This document shows positions 42,650-50,853 of a DNA stretch of 64,000 nt, piece by piece (within the stretch, counting starts at the first letter, position 1; every line of letters begins with the position of its first letter). A program made the translations under genes and the position numbers. The notes beneath the pieces are model-generated. The model had not been told where the DNA came from, searched no databases, and saw only the letters and a list, made by a program, of their open reading frames with translations. Source of the DNA: an uncultured Spartobacteria bacterium. Its GTDB lineage: Bacteria; Verrucomicrobiota; Verrucomicrobiia; Chthoniobacterales; Terrimicrobiaceae. The stretch lies in NCBI GenBank assembly GCA_937960895.1, contig CALCJD010000122.1, forward strand, positions 1-64,000. The letters run 5' to 3'.

Positions 42650-43980
42650 ACAGGACCCGACACAAATACGCCGCCGTCGGCACCGGCGGACGCATCCCCA
42701 TGTTTATCGATCCCATCGTGGACACCTGGAAGGCGGACTGCGAACTGGTGGGATTGTGTGACCACAGCGCCATCCGCCGGCGCTGGCATCGCGACCGCCT
42801 GTGCGCAACCTACGGCATCGATCCCGTGCCGGACTACGCCGACTTCGATCGCATGCTCGAGGAACAACGGCCCGACACCGTGATCGTCTGCGTGCCGGAT
42901 CACCTGCACCACGAGTTCATCATCCGCAGCCTGGAATTCGGCGCGGAGGTCATTTCGGAAAAACCGCTCACCACCGACGCGGAAAAATACCGCGCCATCG
43001 CGGACGCCGTCCGTCGCACCGGGCGGCGCGTGCGCACCACCTTCAACTACCGGTGGGGACTCGGAGCCACCCTCGTGCGCCAGCTGATTGCGCGCGGCGA
43101 GATCGGCACGGTGAAACACGTCGACTTCGAATACATGCTGAACACGTCGCACGGCGCCGATTACTTCCGGCGCTGGCACAGCTACAAGGCCCTCTCCGGC
43201 GGCCTGCTCGTGCACAAGTCCACGCACCATTTCGATCTCATCAATTGGTGGATCGACGCCATTCCGGAAACCGTCTTCTGCCTGGGCGATCTCGTCTTTT
43301 ACGGAAAGGACAACGCCTGCGCGCGCGGCCAGGAGGCCCTGACCCGCTACCCGCGCTACACCGGCGTGCCCGAATCGGAAGGCGACCCGTTCCGCATGAA
43401 CCTCGAGGGGGATCCCACCCTGCGCGTACTCTACCGCGACGCCGAGGCCGAGACCGGATACATCCGGGACGAAAACGTCTTCCGTCCGGGCATCGACATC
43501 GAGGATTCCGTCAGCGCCACCATCCGCTACCGCACCGGCGTGATGGCCTGCTATTCGCTCAACGCCTACTGTCCGCGCGAGGGATTCCGTGTCGCCATCA
43601 CCGGGGACGGCGGACGTCTCGAATACACCGAACACCACGCCGCCCACATCATCACCGGAGATCGCGACCTGAAATTTGAACCCACCGCATCGCGCGGCGC
43701 CACGCTCACCGTGCAGAAGCTCTTCGGTCAGCCCGAAAACATCCCGGTGGAAATGCCCGAGGGGGGCCATGGCGGCGCCGATCCGCTCCTTCAGGAACAG
43801 ATGTTCTCGGCCCATCCGCCACCGGAGAACTGGGGGCGCAATGCCGGACACGAACAGGGCGGCGCCTCCATGCTGGTCGGTGCAGCCGCCAACCGCTCGC
43901 TGGCCACCGGCCTGCCCGTGCGGATTTCCGACCTCGTGGAACTCGGACCCGGAAAAACCCGGCTCAGCGAACTCGTCTGA
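42646..43980 (+). CDS. Gfo/Idh/MocA-family oxidoreductase
   Basis: A 444-residue NAD(P)-dependent sugar or cyclitol dehydrogenase-like enzyme. The Rossmann domain starts KYAAVGTGGRIPMFID (7-22); VSEKPL-like EVISEKPLTTDAEKY is near residue 100. The substrate domain has the catalytic stretch GGLLVHKSTHHFDLINWWID, with Lys and His near residues 190-195. No signal peptide, so it acts in the cytoplasm on a product imported or released by the secreted enzymes (inference). Last gene of the operon; a strong terminator follows 24 bp after its stop. Confidence 0.9.
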   Translation: MNRTRHKYAAVGTGGRIPMFIDPIVDTWKADCELVGLCDHSAIRRRWHRDRLCATYGIDPVPDYADFDRMLEEQRPDTVIVCVPDHLHHEFIIRSLEFGAEVISEKPLTTDAEKYRAIADAVRRTGRRVRTTFNYRWGLGATLVRQLIARGEIGTVKHVDFEYMLNTSHGADYFRRWHSYKALSGGLLVHKSTHHFDLINWWIDAIPETVFCLGDLVFYGKDNACARGQEALTRYPRYTGVPESEGDPFRMNLEGDPTLRVLYRDAEAETGYIRDENVFRPGIDIEDSVSATIRYRTGVMACYSLNAYCPREGFRVAITGDGGRLEYTEHHAAHIITGDRDLKFEPTASRGATLTVQKLFGQPENIPVEMPEGGHGGADPLLQEQMFSAHPPPENWGRNAGHEQGGASMLVGAAANRSLATGLPVRISDLVELGPGKTRLSELV

Positions 43981-44004
43981 GCGGTCCGCACCAGGACAAA
44001 AAAA

Positions 44005-44034
44005 AGGACGGCCCGCAGGCCGTCCTCTTTTTTT
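44005..44034. terminator. Bidirectional Rho-independent terminator
   Basis: A perfect 9-bp stem AGGACGGCC/GGCCGTCCT with loop CGCA (44005-44026) is followed by C plus eight T residues and preceded by a run of eight A residues, so it can act on both strands. It lies between the plus-strand operon ending at 43980 and the convergent PEP-CTERM gene ending at 44048. Confidence 0.9.
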
Positions 44035-44047
44035 GCCCGGTGTCTAC

Positions 44048-45205
44048 CTACCGGGTCGCGCGCCGCATCCGGCGCCGACCCACGAGCAAAACCGATCCCA
44101 AACCCACCAGGACCACGGCGCCCGGTTCGGGAACCACGGTGACCGTTCCCGTCGAGGCGTCAAACACGGCCTGCTGGCCGGGCTCCAGACCGGAGAAAAC
44201 CACGGAATCAAAGGCCCCCACGTAGTTGTCCACGGCAAAGATCTGCACCGACGAGCCGTTGGCATAGGAACCGCCGGCGAAATTGAGCTGAAGTGTGCCG
44301 CCGAAAATCACCGTTTCGGTGCCGCTGATCGATCCCTGAACCAGACTGTAGGTGTCGGCGCCGAAGGAAGGATTCGAAAAATCGAAGACGGACGTGCCGC
44401 TCAACGACAGCGTGATGTGCGAGGTCAGCAGGGTGCCCGACGCGGCCAGTTCACTCACCTCGAGCGTCTTGCCGCCACCGACCAGCGTGCCCGCCCCATT
44501 GAGGGCGGCGGCATGCGTGTAGGTGCTTCCGGTGATGCCCGAGATGTCAAACGTCCCGCCGTCCAGGGTGAGCGCCCCGCTTCCCAAAACCCCCGAACCG
44601 TTGAGCAGAAGCGTGCCGGCGCTGATGAGGGTTCCCCCCGAATAGGAATTGTCCGCGCTGGAAAGGATCAGCGTGCCGGCGCCTGTTTTCTGCAGCTGCA
44701 CGGAATGGGTGCTGGAAATCGGGCCGCCGATCGCCACCGTGCCCCCGGCTGCATTGACGTTGACCGTTTGTGTGGATCCCCCGGCCGCTCCCAGGATGAT
44801 GGGCGCGTTCACAGTCAGCGAACCCGTCGCAGGCAGGTAATTGATCGCCGAGGAGGTCCCGACGGCCGTGGCCCCGAGGGTCAATGTCGCCCCACCGGAA
44901 CTGGTCAATGTGTACCCCGTCGCCGAGGAACTGTTGGCCGTGATCCGGGACACGCTGATCGAGGAGCTGATATCCGGCTGGGTCACCGCCGGGGTGTTGA
45001 AAATGACCACATCCCCGCCGGCATTGGGAATCCCCGAGCCGCTGGCGGGATTCCAACTGGAAGGCGTGTTCCAATCCGTGCCGGTGTTGTTCCACGTGTA
45101 GTTGATGGCCTGGGAGGCCGCGAGCGAGCCAAGCAGCGCCGCAAGGAACGTGGCGGAAAGCCGACCCGGCGACCGGCTTTTGAAGGTGGGTGCGTTTGTG
45201 GTCAT
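44048..45205 (-). CDS. Autotransporter-repeat / PEP-CTERM surface protein
   Basis: A 385-residue exported protein with signal near LSATFLAALLGSLAASQA. It starts with WNNTGTDWNTPSSWNP, the usual opening of such proteins, and contains an autotransporter-associated beta-strand repeat, LQKTGAGTLILSSADNSYSG, followed by GTLISAGTLLLNGSGVLG. The C-terminus is VPEPGAVVLVGLGSVLLVGR followed by RRMRRATR, a PEP-CTERM sorting signal: PEP motif, membrane segment, basic end. It would be cleaved and anchored by an exosortase encoded elsewhere. ATG at 45205. A copy of the IclR-type palindrome lies 80 bp upstream, tying it to the 37-44 kb locus. Confidence 0.85.
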   Translation of the reverse strand: MTTNAPTFKSRSPGRLSATFLAALLGSLAASQAINYTWNNTGTDWNTPSSWNPASGSGIPNAGGDVVIFNTPAVTQPDISSSISVSRITANSSSATGYTLTSSGGATLTLGATAVGTSSAINYLPATGSLTVNAPIILGAAGGSTQTVNVNAAGGTVAIGGPISSTHSVQLQKTGAGTLILSSADNSYSGGTLISAGTLLLNGSGVLGSGALTLDGGTFDISGITGSTYTHAAALNGAGTLVGGGKTLEVSELAASGTLLTSHITLSLSGTSVFDFSNPSFGADTYSLVQGSISGTETVIFGGTLQLNFAGGSYANGSSVQIFAVDNYVGAFDSVVFSGLEPGQQAVFDASTGTVTVVPEPGAVVLVGLGSVLLVGRRRMRRATR

Positions 45206-45284
45206 GGCTGGGGACAGTTTTCCCCTTAATGGAGCGGTCGAATCCCCCGCCCGCAAGGGACATCTCCCTCCGACGCCAAACGGC

Positions 45285-45300
45285 GTTCCACTAATGGAAC
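45285..45300. promoter_or_regulatory. Candidate IclR operator, site 2
   Basis: GTTCCACTAATGGAAC is the exact reverse complement of the site at 37266-37281, including the asymmetric four-base centre. It is upstream of the PEP-CTERM gene (start 45205, minus strand) at a promoter-like distance. The remaining spacer 45301-45532 shows nothing else convincing; short open frames there overlap no recognisable protein. Confidence 0.75.
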
Positions 45301-45532
45301 AGGCGGGCGCGAAAAAATGCGTTTTTGGAACTTCTTGATGACCAGCAAGTAATGTCGGAGGCAGTAAATGCCGTTGGACCGGGAAACCACATCCTGAAAG
45401 TCAAACGGGGGCGCGCCTCCCGACACGGCGCGGACGGCGACCGGAGCCACAAAACACGGACAAAGAAAGCGTGTGATCCGAATGGGGGGACAGATGAATT
45501 TCCGGTTTGTTTTCCCCGGACTTCCCCGTCGG

Positions 45533-45560
45533 TTGTCACCTGAAAAACCGGTGCTAATGT
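45533..45560 (+). promoter_or_regulatory. Candidate sigma-70-type promoter of the sigma-factor gene
   Basis: TTGTCA (45533-45538) and TAATGT (45555-45560) are 16 bp apart. The GTG start of the sigma gene is only 7 bases after the -10 box, so the transcript would be leaderless or nearly so. No ribosome binding site is visible, in agreement. Confidence 0.45.
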
Positions 45561-45567
45561 CCCGCCC

Positions 45568-46524
45568 GTGCCATCTGCGCATCCCTTGCCTTCCCTGACC
45601 ATTGAAAGCCTCGAACGATATCTCGCCGAGGTCCGAATGCAGCCGCCCTTGACCGACGAAGAGGCGGCGAAAATTTTCCAGTCCGCCCGGCAGGGGGACG
45701 CGGCGGCCCGGGAGCGCATCGTCCTGGCCCATCTGGGTCTGGTCACGCGCATCGCCTTTCAATACTCGGGGTTTGGCCTGCCGCTGGCCGACCTGATCTC
45801 CGAGGGAAATCTCGGTCTGCTTCGCGCCGCGGAGTTGTTTGACCCCCGATTCGGCGTGGCCTTTTCCACCTATGCCAGCGTGTGGATCAAACAACGCATG
45901 CACCGGGCCATCACCGCGCAGGCCCGGGCCGTGCGCATTCCGGTCTGGCGTTCCCAGCGGCTTCGCAAGCTGGACCGCCTGCATGCGGAATTGAACGCCG
46001 AGCTGGGACGGCACGCGGATTGGGCCGATCTGGCCGAACGCCTGGGACTGGAGGAAGGGGTCGTGGAGCGGATGGCGAACGAACGTCTTTCGGTCGAAAA
46101 CCTCGACGAAGTTTCGGAGGGTGCGCTGCCCGATCCGGGGAATCATCCCGCCCAGGAAATGGCGCGCCGGGAACTGCTCGAGGAGGTGGCGGCCTGCCTG
46201 CACGGACTCGACGACACGGAGTTGCAGATCGTCGCCCGAAAATTCGGACTCCTCGACGAGGCACCGGAATCGTATCGCGAGATGGCATCGCGCTTCGGCA
46301 GGAGCCGGGAGTGGATCCGGCGGATCGGCGAAGGCGCGGTGGCCAAACTGCGCGCCTCGCTGGCCACGATTGGCAATGTCCCGCGCGGACTGGTTGCGGC
46401 CCGGCGGCGCCAGGCCCGGGAGAGGCTGCGCGAACTGGCGGAAAAATCCGGCGCCCCGGCCCGGATGTCAATTTTTCAGATGGTGCTAATGCAGGTGTTG
46501 GAACCACTCGCAGCCATCCTATGA
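45568..46524 (+). CDS. Sigma-70-family RNA polymerase sigma factor
   Basis: A 318-residue sigma factor with regions 2, 3 and 4. Region 1.2 is SLERYLAEVRMQPPLTDEEA. Region 2 has GLVTRIAFQYSGFGLPLADL and AELFDPRFGVAFSTYASVWI with KQRMHRAI, matching the -10-binding helix. Region 4 ends SYREMASRFGRSREWIRRIG with EGAVAKLRA, the -35 helix-turn-helix. It lacks region 1.1 and is shorter than RpoD, so it is a group 2 or 3 alternative factor. A C-terminal extension of about 45 residues follows region 4. GTG at 45568 is the only start near the conserved N-terminus. The next gene overlaps by ATGA. Confidence 0.9.
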   Translation: MPSAHPLPSLTIESLERYLAEVRMQPPLTDEEAAKIFQSARQGDAAARERIVLAHLGLVTRIAFQYSGFGLPLADLISEGNLGLLRAAELFDPRFGVAFSTYASVWIKQRMHRAITAQARAVRIPVWRSQRLRKLDRLHAELNAELGRHADWADLAERLGLEEGVVERMANERLSVENLDEVSEGALPDPGNHPAQEMARRELLEEVAACLHGLDDTELQIVARKFGLLDEAPESYREMASRFGRSREWIRRIGEGAVAKLRASLATIGNVPRGLVAARRRQARERLRELAEKSGAPARMSIFQMVLMQVLEPLAAIL

Positions 46525-47213
46525 TCCCAGCCTTGATTCTTTTTGCCGGCACCATGCTCCTGTCCCTCTGGGCGGCGGGACGGGTGAAAGCCGCCTACGC
46601 GAAATACAGCCAGGTGCCCGCCGCCTCCGGCGAGACGGGCGCGGAGGTGGCCGCCCAGATCCTCGACCGGGCCGGCATCCACGATGTCGACATCGTCGCC
46701 CACGACGAACTGCTCGGCGACCATTACGATCCGATTCACAAGCGGCTCGTGCTTTCCTCCCAGAACTATCACGGCACGTCCTGCGCCGCGCTCGGCGTGG
46801 CCGCTCATGAATGCGGACACGCCATCCAGGACAAAATCGCCTTTGCGCCGCTGCGCTGGCGGATGATGGCGGTCGGCGTGACCACCTACGCCAACCAGGT
46901 CGTGCTCTGGCTGCCGCTCATCGGCATGTTCACCGGACTGATCAGCCCCTACACGGGCGCACTGCTCATGGCGCTCGCCTGGGGAGTCATCATGATTTTC
47001 AACCTCATCACCCTGCCGGTGGAATTCGACGCCTCGCGCCGGGCCAAACAAATCCTCGCCGGCATGGGCCACGTGGCCACCCCGGATCAGATGGGCGCGG
47101 TGAAGAAGGTGCTCGATGCCGCCGCCTGGACCTATGTGGCGGCCTTCATCACCTCGCTGGCCTATCTGCTCTGGCACCTGCTGCCGCTGCTGATGGGACG
47201 CCGCGACGATTGA
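46521..47213 (+). CDS. YugP-type neutral zinc metallopeptidase
   Basis: A 230-residue membrane protease of Pfam family Peptidase_M-type YugP. The zinc motif is AAHECGHAIQD near residue 93; SSQNYHGTSCAALGVAAHEC precedes it. An N-terminal anchor (MIPALILFAGTMLLSLWAAG), a long central hydrophobic pair (TTYANQVVLWLPLIGMFTGL onward) and the C-terminal YVAAFITSLAYLLWHLLPLL give about four membrane segments. LPVEFDASRRAKQIL is the conserved third-ligand region. It starts inside the sigma-factor stop (ATGA), so a role in envelope stress together with that factor is possible but unproven. Confidence 0.9.
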   Translation: MIPALILFAGTMLLSLWAAGRVKAAYAKYSQVPAASGETGAEVAAQILDRAGIHDVDIVAHDELLGDHYDPIHKRLVLSSQNYHGTSCAALGVAAHECGHAIQDKIAFAPLRWRMMAVGVTTYANQVVLWLPLIGMFTGLISPYTGALLMALAWGVIMIFNLITLPVEFDASRRAKQILAGMGHVATPDQMGAVKKVLDAAAWTYVAAFITSLAYLLWHLLPLLMGRRDD

Positions 47214-47261
47214 CCGATTCCCATCCCCGGATCGGATTTCACCACGGACGGACCTTTTTGC

Positions 47262-47308
47262 GGTCCCGTCGGTAGCGGGGAGGGAATGCGCTGACGGGAC
47301 CGTCCTTT
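47262..47308 (+). terminator. Possible terminator after the protease gene
   Basis: A 9-bp stem GGTCCCGTC/GACGGGACC (47262-47270 and 47293-47301) with a 22-base loop is followed by GTCCTTTTA. The loop is long and the T-tract short, so this is tentative. The rest of the spacer up to 47508 holds nothing recognisable; the open frame there runs antisense into the lipase gene. Confidence 0.4.
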
Positions 47309-47508
47309 TATGGTCACCATCGATTTCGTCCTCCGGGGCGGCTTCACCCTCTTCCCCGCCGCGACGCTCGCGCGCGGGCCGCGGAAGGAATTGCCGGCCG
47401 ATGTTCCGACGATCCCGGCCGCCGTGTGGCAGCGCGAATCGCGGATGCCCACCTGCCCGGGTCGGGGCCTCGCCATTCCCCATTGCCGTCCCTCCGGCGG
47501 GGCAGCGG

Positions 47509-49290
47509 TCATTTCCCGCGCCCGTTTCGTCGGATCTGGTCGCGGAGAATGCGAAGGATTTCGCGCTCCGTTCCCGGATAGGCCTGGGCGTCGTGACCGG
47601 TGGGAACGATCAGTTCGGACTCCGCACCGTCGAGGTGGGAACTCCAGTACCCCACGATACCGTCGCTGCTGTCCGGCGTGTTGCCGCGGCCGCGGTCGCC
47701 AATGATGGAATAAAACCGCGCGCCGTTGGCGAGCGGCACGCCCTCCCAGGCGTGATAAAGCGGCGACCGGGGCGAAAGGGTGTCGATCCCGGTGACGCGT
47801 CCGGGCAGGACCGCGTTGCCCTGCAGTTGATCGCCAAGGGCCGAAAGGAGCCGCGTCTGGATTTCCAGGATGTCGCCCGGCAGCCGGATGAACCGGCTGG
47901 CCCAATGGGCAAAGGAGGCGTCGGCCATCCGCGCCCCGCGATGGGGCGTGGCGATGAAGATGACCCGGCGGACGCCGGGCAGGGGTTTCCAGAAAATCTT
48001 GTCCTGCACGAGTTCACGCTCGTCGGGATCAAGCCGGACCTGGTCAAAGGGCACGTTGGAAATCTCCTTCCAAAGCCGGTCGCCGATGTCCGTGGCCAGG
48101 ATGCGCGCCACGTTTCCGCCCATGCTGTAGCCGATGAGATCGATTTCCCGGCTGGCGAGCGAAACGCCGCGCGGATCGTACCGGTGCCGCACCATTTCGG
48201 TGTCGGCGCGGATCAATGACGCCGAAAAAATCAACGGCGCGCCCGTGGGATAATAGGCGTACCAGAATTGAAAATGACGCCGCACCACCGGATCGGCCTG
48301 GGCTGCGGAAACCACATTGCGCCAGACGATCGGGGTCGAGCTCAGTCCGTGAATGAGCAGCACCGGAATGCGGTTCGGATCGAAGGGTTCCGTCAGATAC
48401 ACCCCGGCATCGGAAGCCCCCAGCGACACATTCAGCAGATTGCGGATGCCCAGAAGCAGGTCGTTGACGCCTCCGATGGACAGCGCCAGCGGAGCCGTGA
48501 AATCCGCCGCAACCGGAACCTTGCGCCCGGCCAGGCGGACCGTTTCGGTGCGGATCGGATTGACGATCCGGATTTCCGCCTTGTTCCCCTGGAACCGCGC
48601 CACGGCCGAAACCGCCATCGAAAGGCCCCGGCCCGGATGAAATTCCATCTCCTCCTTCCGCGACGGCCGCGCCTCCCGCACGCCCACCAGGGCCACCCCG
48701 GCGCCCTCCACCACCGCGCGCTGCCGGAATCCCCGGATCTTCACGTCCCCGGCCACCAGGAAATCGTCAAAAAACCCCGCGCGCACCGGACCGGAGGTGG
48801 GGTATTTTACCGTCACCGTCATCGGACCCGACGGCGTTTCCTCCGTGAACGGCTGCCCGGCGGCGATTTCCCGCGAGGCTTCCTCGAGGAAAACCGCCAG
48901 CGCCCGGTCATAGGCCTTGAGCGCCCGCGGAGGGAGCGGGGCGTCCTTTCCCGGGCGCGCCTGCAGACCCTCCCAAGCCAGACGAACCGCCATGAGCGAA
49001 AAGGCCTCCCGATCCTGGAACGGACGCCGCCCCAAGCTCAGAACCAACTCAGACGCCACCGCGAGGCGCTCCGGATCCTTTCCCGCCCAGGCCTCCAAAT
49101 CCCGGGCCAGCTCGACGGGATTCTTCCGGCCCGTCAGTTCCTTCGGCAGCAGCGAAAAGATACTGTGCGGCAACACCGGAGGCCCCCCGGATACCACCCG
49201 CGTGCTGACGGTGGCCCCGCAACCGGAAAGGAGAATCGCCGCCGGAAGCCCGAGGACCCACGCCCGGAGGAAGGAACTTTGGAAAATCAT
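47509..49290 (-). CDS. Lipoprotein alpha/beta hydrolase (lipase/esterase-like)
   Basis: A 593-residue protein with lipoprotein signal SFLRAWVLGLPAAILLSGCG. The N-terminal half is unrecognised. The C-terminal half is an alpha/beta hydrolase: oxyanion region PVLLIHGLSSTPIVWRNVV near residue 325, nucleophile serine in IDLIGYSMGGNVARILA near 390, and a likely acid and histidine in DSSDGIVGYWSSH and LIVPTGHDAQAYPGT near the end. Such proteins resemble triacylglycerol lipases. ATG at 49290 is preferred; 49305 is also possible and the frame extends to 49422. Divergent from metK. Confidence 0.82.
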   Translation of the reverse strand: MIFQSSFLRAWVLGLPAAILLSGCGATVSTRVVSGGPPVLPHSIFSLLPKELTGRKNPVELARDLEAWAGKDPERLAVASELVLSLGRRPFQDREAFSLMAVRLAWEGLQARPGKDAPLPPRALKAYDRALAVFLEEASREIAAGQPFTEETPSGPMTVTVKYPTSGPVRAGFFDDFLVAGDVKIRGFRQRAVVEGAGVALVGVREARPSRKEEMEFHPGRGLSMAVSAVARFQGNKAEIRIVNPIRTETVRLAGRKVPVAADFTAPLALSIGGVNDLLLGIRNLLNVSLGASDAGVYLTEPFDPNRIPVLLIHGLSSTPIVWRNVVSAAQADPVVRRHFQFWYAYYPTGAPLIFSASLIRADTEMVRHRYDPRGVSLASREIDLIGYSMGGNVARILATDIGDRLWKEISNVPFDQVRLDPDERELVQDKIFWKPLPGVRRVIFIATPHRGARMADASFAHWASRFIRLPGDILEIQTRLLSALGDQLQGNAVLPGRVTGIDTLSPRSPLYHAWEGVPLANGARFYSIIGDRGRGNTPDSSDGIVGYWSSHLDGAESELIVPTGHDAQAYPGTEREILRILRDQIRRNGRGK

Positions 49291-49383
49291 CGGGCCCCAC
49301 AGCATCCGAGACGCCGGACTTCGGCAATCCCGGAATGGAGAAAAACCCCGTTCCCCCGGGGGCACCCTTTTCCTCCGCTGCAT

Positions 49384-49412
49384 TTGACAAACCCCGGATT
49401 CCAACCTATCAA
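49384..49412 (+). promoter_or_regulatory. metK promoter
   Basis: TTGACA at 49384-49389 and TATCAA at 49407-49412, separated by 17 bp, match a sigma-70 promoter. The region up to the start codon is AT-rich, and the 5' leader would be about 17 bases, without a clear ribosome binding site. There is no room for a SAM riboswitch. Confidence 0.65.
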
Positions 49413-49435
49413 AACATCGCAATATTTTTATACAT

Positions 49436-50608
49436 ATGCCCCGCCGTTATATTTTTTCCTCAGAGTCTGTTGGTGAAGGCCATCCCGACAAGGTGGCTGA
49501 CACGATTTCCGACGCGATCCTCGACGCCTGCCTGGCGCAGGACAAATTCAGCCGCGTCGCCTGCGAGACCTTCGTGAAGAGCAACGTGGTGGTGGTCGGC
49601 GGCGAGATCACCACAAAGGCGAATTTCGACTACAACGCGATCATCCGTCAGGCCATCCGCGAGATCGGTTATGTGAACGACGACGACGTGTTTCACGCCG
49701 ATCGCGTGTTCATCAACAACTACCTCACGCGTCAGAGTCCCGACATCGCCCAGGGTGTGGACGCCCGCAAGGCCAAGGGCAAGAAGACGGCAGAGCAGGG
49801 GGCGGGCGACCAGGGATTGATGTTCGGCTACGCCACCAACGAAACGCCGGAACTCATGCCCGCGCCGATCATGTTCGCCCATCGCCTCGGCCGCGAGCTC
49901 ACCCGCCTGCGCAAGAGCGGCAAATACAACTGGCTCCGCCCCGACGCGAAGAGCCAGGTTTCGGTGATCTACGAGGACGGCAAGGTCGTCGGCATTTCCA
50001 ACGTCGTCATCTCCACCCAGCACACCGACGACATCGAACACGCCGAGATTGAGAAGTTCTGCATCGAGAAGATCATCAAAAAGGTTCTTCCGAAAAATCT
50101 TCTCACGCCCAAAACCGAGTTCCTCATCAATCCGACCGGGCGTTTTGTCATCGGCGGACCGCAGGGGGACTCCGGCCTCACCGGCCGCAAGATCATCGTC
50201 GACACCTACGGCGGATCCGGCCGTCACGGCGGCGGCGCCTTCTCCGGGAAGGATCCGTCCAAGGTGGACCGCAGCGCCGCCTACATGGGCCGCTACGTCG
50301 CGAAGAACGTCGTGGCCGCCGGCCTCGCCGCGAAATGCGAAGTGCAGTTTGCCTATGCCATCGGCCATCCGGAGCCGGTCAGCGTCCACATCGACACCTT
50401 CGGCACGAATGCCGTTCCCGAGGAGAAGATCGAAAAGGCCGTGCTGAAGACCTTCAGCTTCAAACCCGCCGAGATCATCAAGCAGCTCCAGTTGCTCCGC
50501 CCGATCTATTCGAAGAGCACCAACTACGGTCACTTCGGCAAGGACGATCCGGATCTCACCTGGGAACGCACCGACCGCGCCACCGCCCTGAAGAAGGCCG
50601 CGGCCTGA
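49436..50608 (+). CDS. metK: S-adenosylmethionine synthetase
   Basis: A 390-residue enzyme making SAM from methionine and ATP. Signatures: FSSESVGEGHPDKVADTISD (7-26), GAGDQGLMFGYATNET near residue 122, the flexible-loop part NWLRPDAKSQVSV, and GGAFSGKDPSKVDRSAAY near 268. All three domains are complete and the length is normal. ATG at 49436. It is followed by a broken four-helix-bundle gene and then ahcY, so synthesis of SAM and recycling of its product S-adenosylhomocysteine are adjacent. Confidence 0.96.
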   Translation: MPRRYIFSSESVGEGHPDKVADTISDAILDACLAQDKFSRVACETFVKSNVVVVGGEITTKANFDYNAIIRQAIREIGYVNDDDVFHADRVFINNYLTRQSPDIAQGVDARKAKGKKTAEQGAGDQGLMFGYATNETPELMPAPIMFAHRLGRELTRLRKSGKYNWLRPDAKSQVSVIYEDGKVVGISNVVISTQHTDDIEHAEIEKFCIEKIIKKVLPKNLLTPKTEFLINPTGRFVIGGPQGDSGLTGRKIIVDTYGGSGRHGGGAFSGKDPSKVDRSAAYMGRYVAKNVVAAGLAAKCEVQFAYAIGHPEPVSVHIDTFGTNAVPEEKIEKAVLKTFSFKPAEIIKQLQLLRPIYSKSTNYGHFGKDDPDLTWERTDRATALKKAAA

Positions 50609-50610
50609 GA

Positions 50611-50792
50611 AACGAATCTCAAGATTTATTAGGTTTCAAGGGTCATGCCTGCAAATTCGTAAATCTTAAGAACCAGATCGAACGCGCCGGGCTTTCCGTT
50701 GCTTCGAACATTGCCGAAGGAGCCGAACGCGGAGGCGCGTGCAGAAGGCGCGGGAAATCTCCGCCCCGATCGAGGCCTCCGCAAATCCCTGA
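50611..50792 (+). pseudogene. Remnant of a four-helix-bundle (23S rRNA intervening-sequence-type) protein gene
   Basis: Between metK and ahcY the plus strand encodes NQIERAGLSVASNIAEGAER, close to the hallmark QIRRAAVSIPSNIAEG motif of the four-helix-bundle family (TIGR02436, S23/IVS proteins). In another frame it continues KAREISAPIEASANP and a stop at 50790-50792, similar to the family's C-terminal AREISAML motif. There is no start codon and the first helices and middle are missing, so it has lost sequence and frame. The in-frame link to ahcY is accidental. Identification rests on the two motifs. Confidence 0.65.
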
Positions 50793-50853
50793 CAAGAACG
50801 ACCAGACAGAAAGCCGCCCAAAACTGAATTCGGAAAACTTAAGAACCCACCTC

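Noticed and set aside
45325..45543. 72-codon frame upstream of the sigma-factor gene
   Set aside because: No start signal and a random-looking composition; the spacer is better read as regulatory.
47310..47705. 131-codon plus-strand frame after the YugP gene
   Set aside because: Half of it is antisense to the lipase gene, with no domain and no credible ribosome binding site.
49391..49435. Possible SAM riboswitch before metK
   Set aside because: The predicted leader is only about 17 bases; there is no room for an aptamer and no conserved stem.
50609..50853. Possible SAH riboswitch before ahcY
   Set aside because: The spacer is explained better by the four-helix-bundle remnant; no SAH-aptamer-like stem arrangement was visible by eye. 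A covariance-model scan would decide.
50335..50853. N-terminal extension of AhcY into metK
   Set aside because: The extension crosses the metK gene out of frame and the gene remnant; conserved AhcY sequence begins soon after ATG 50854.
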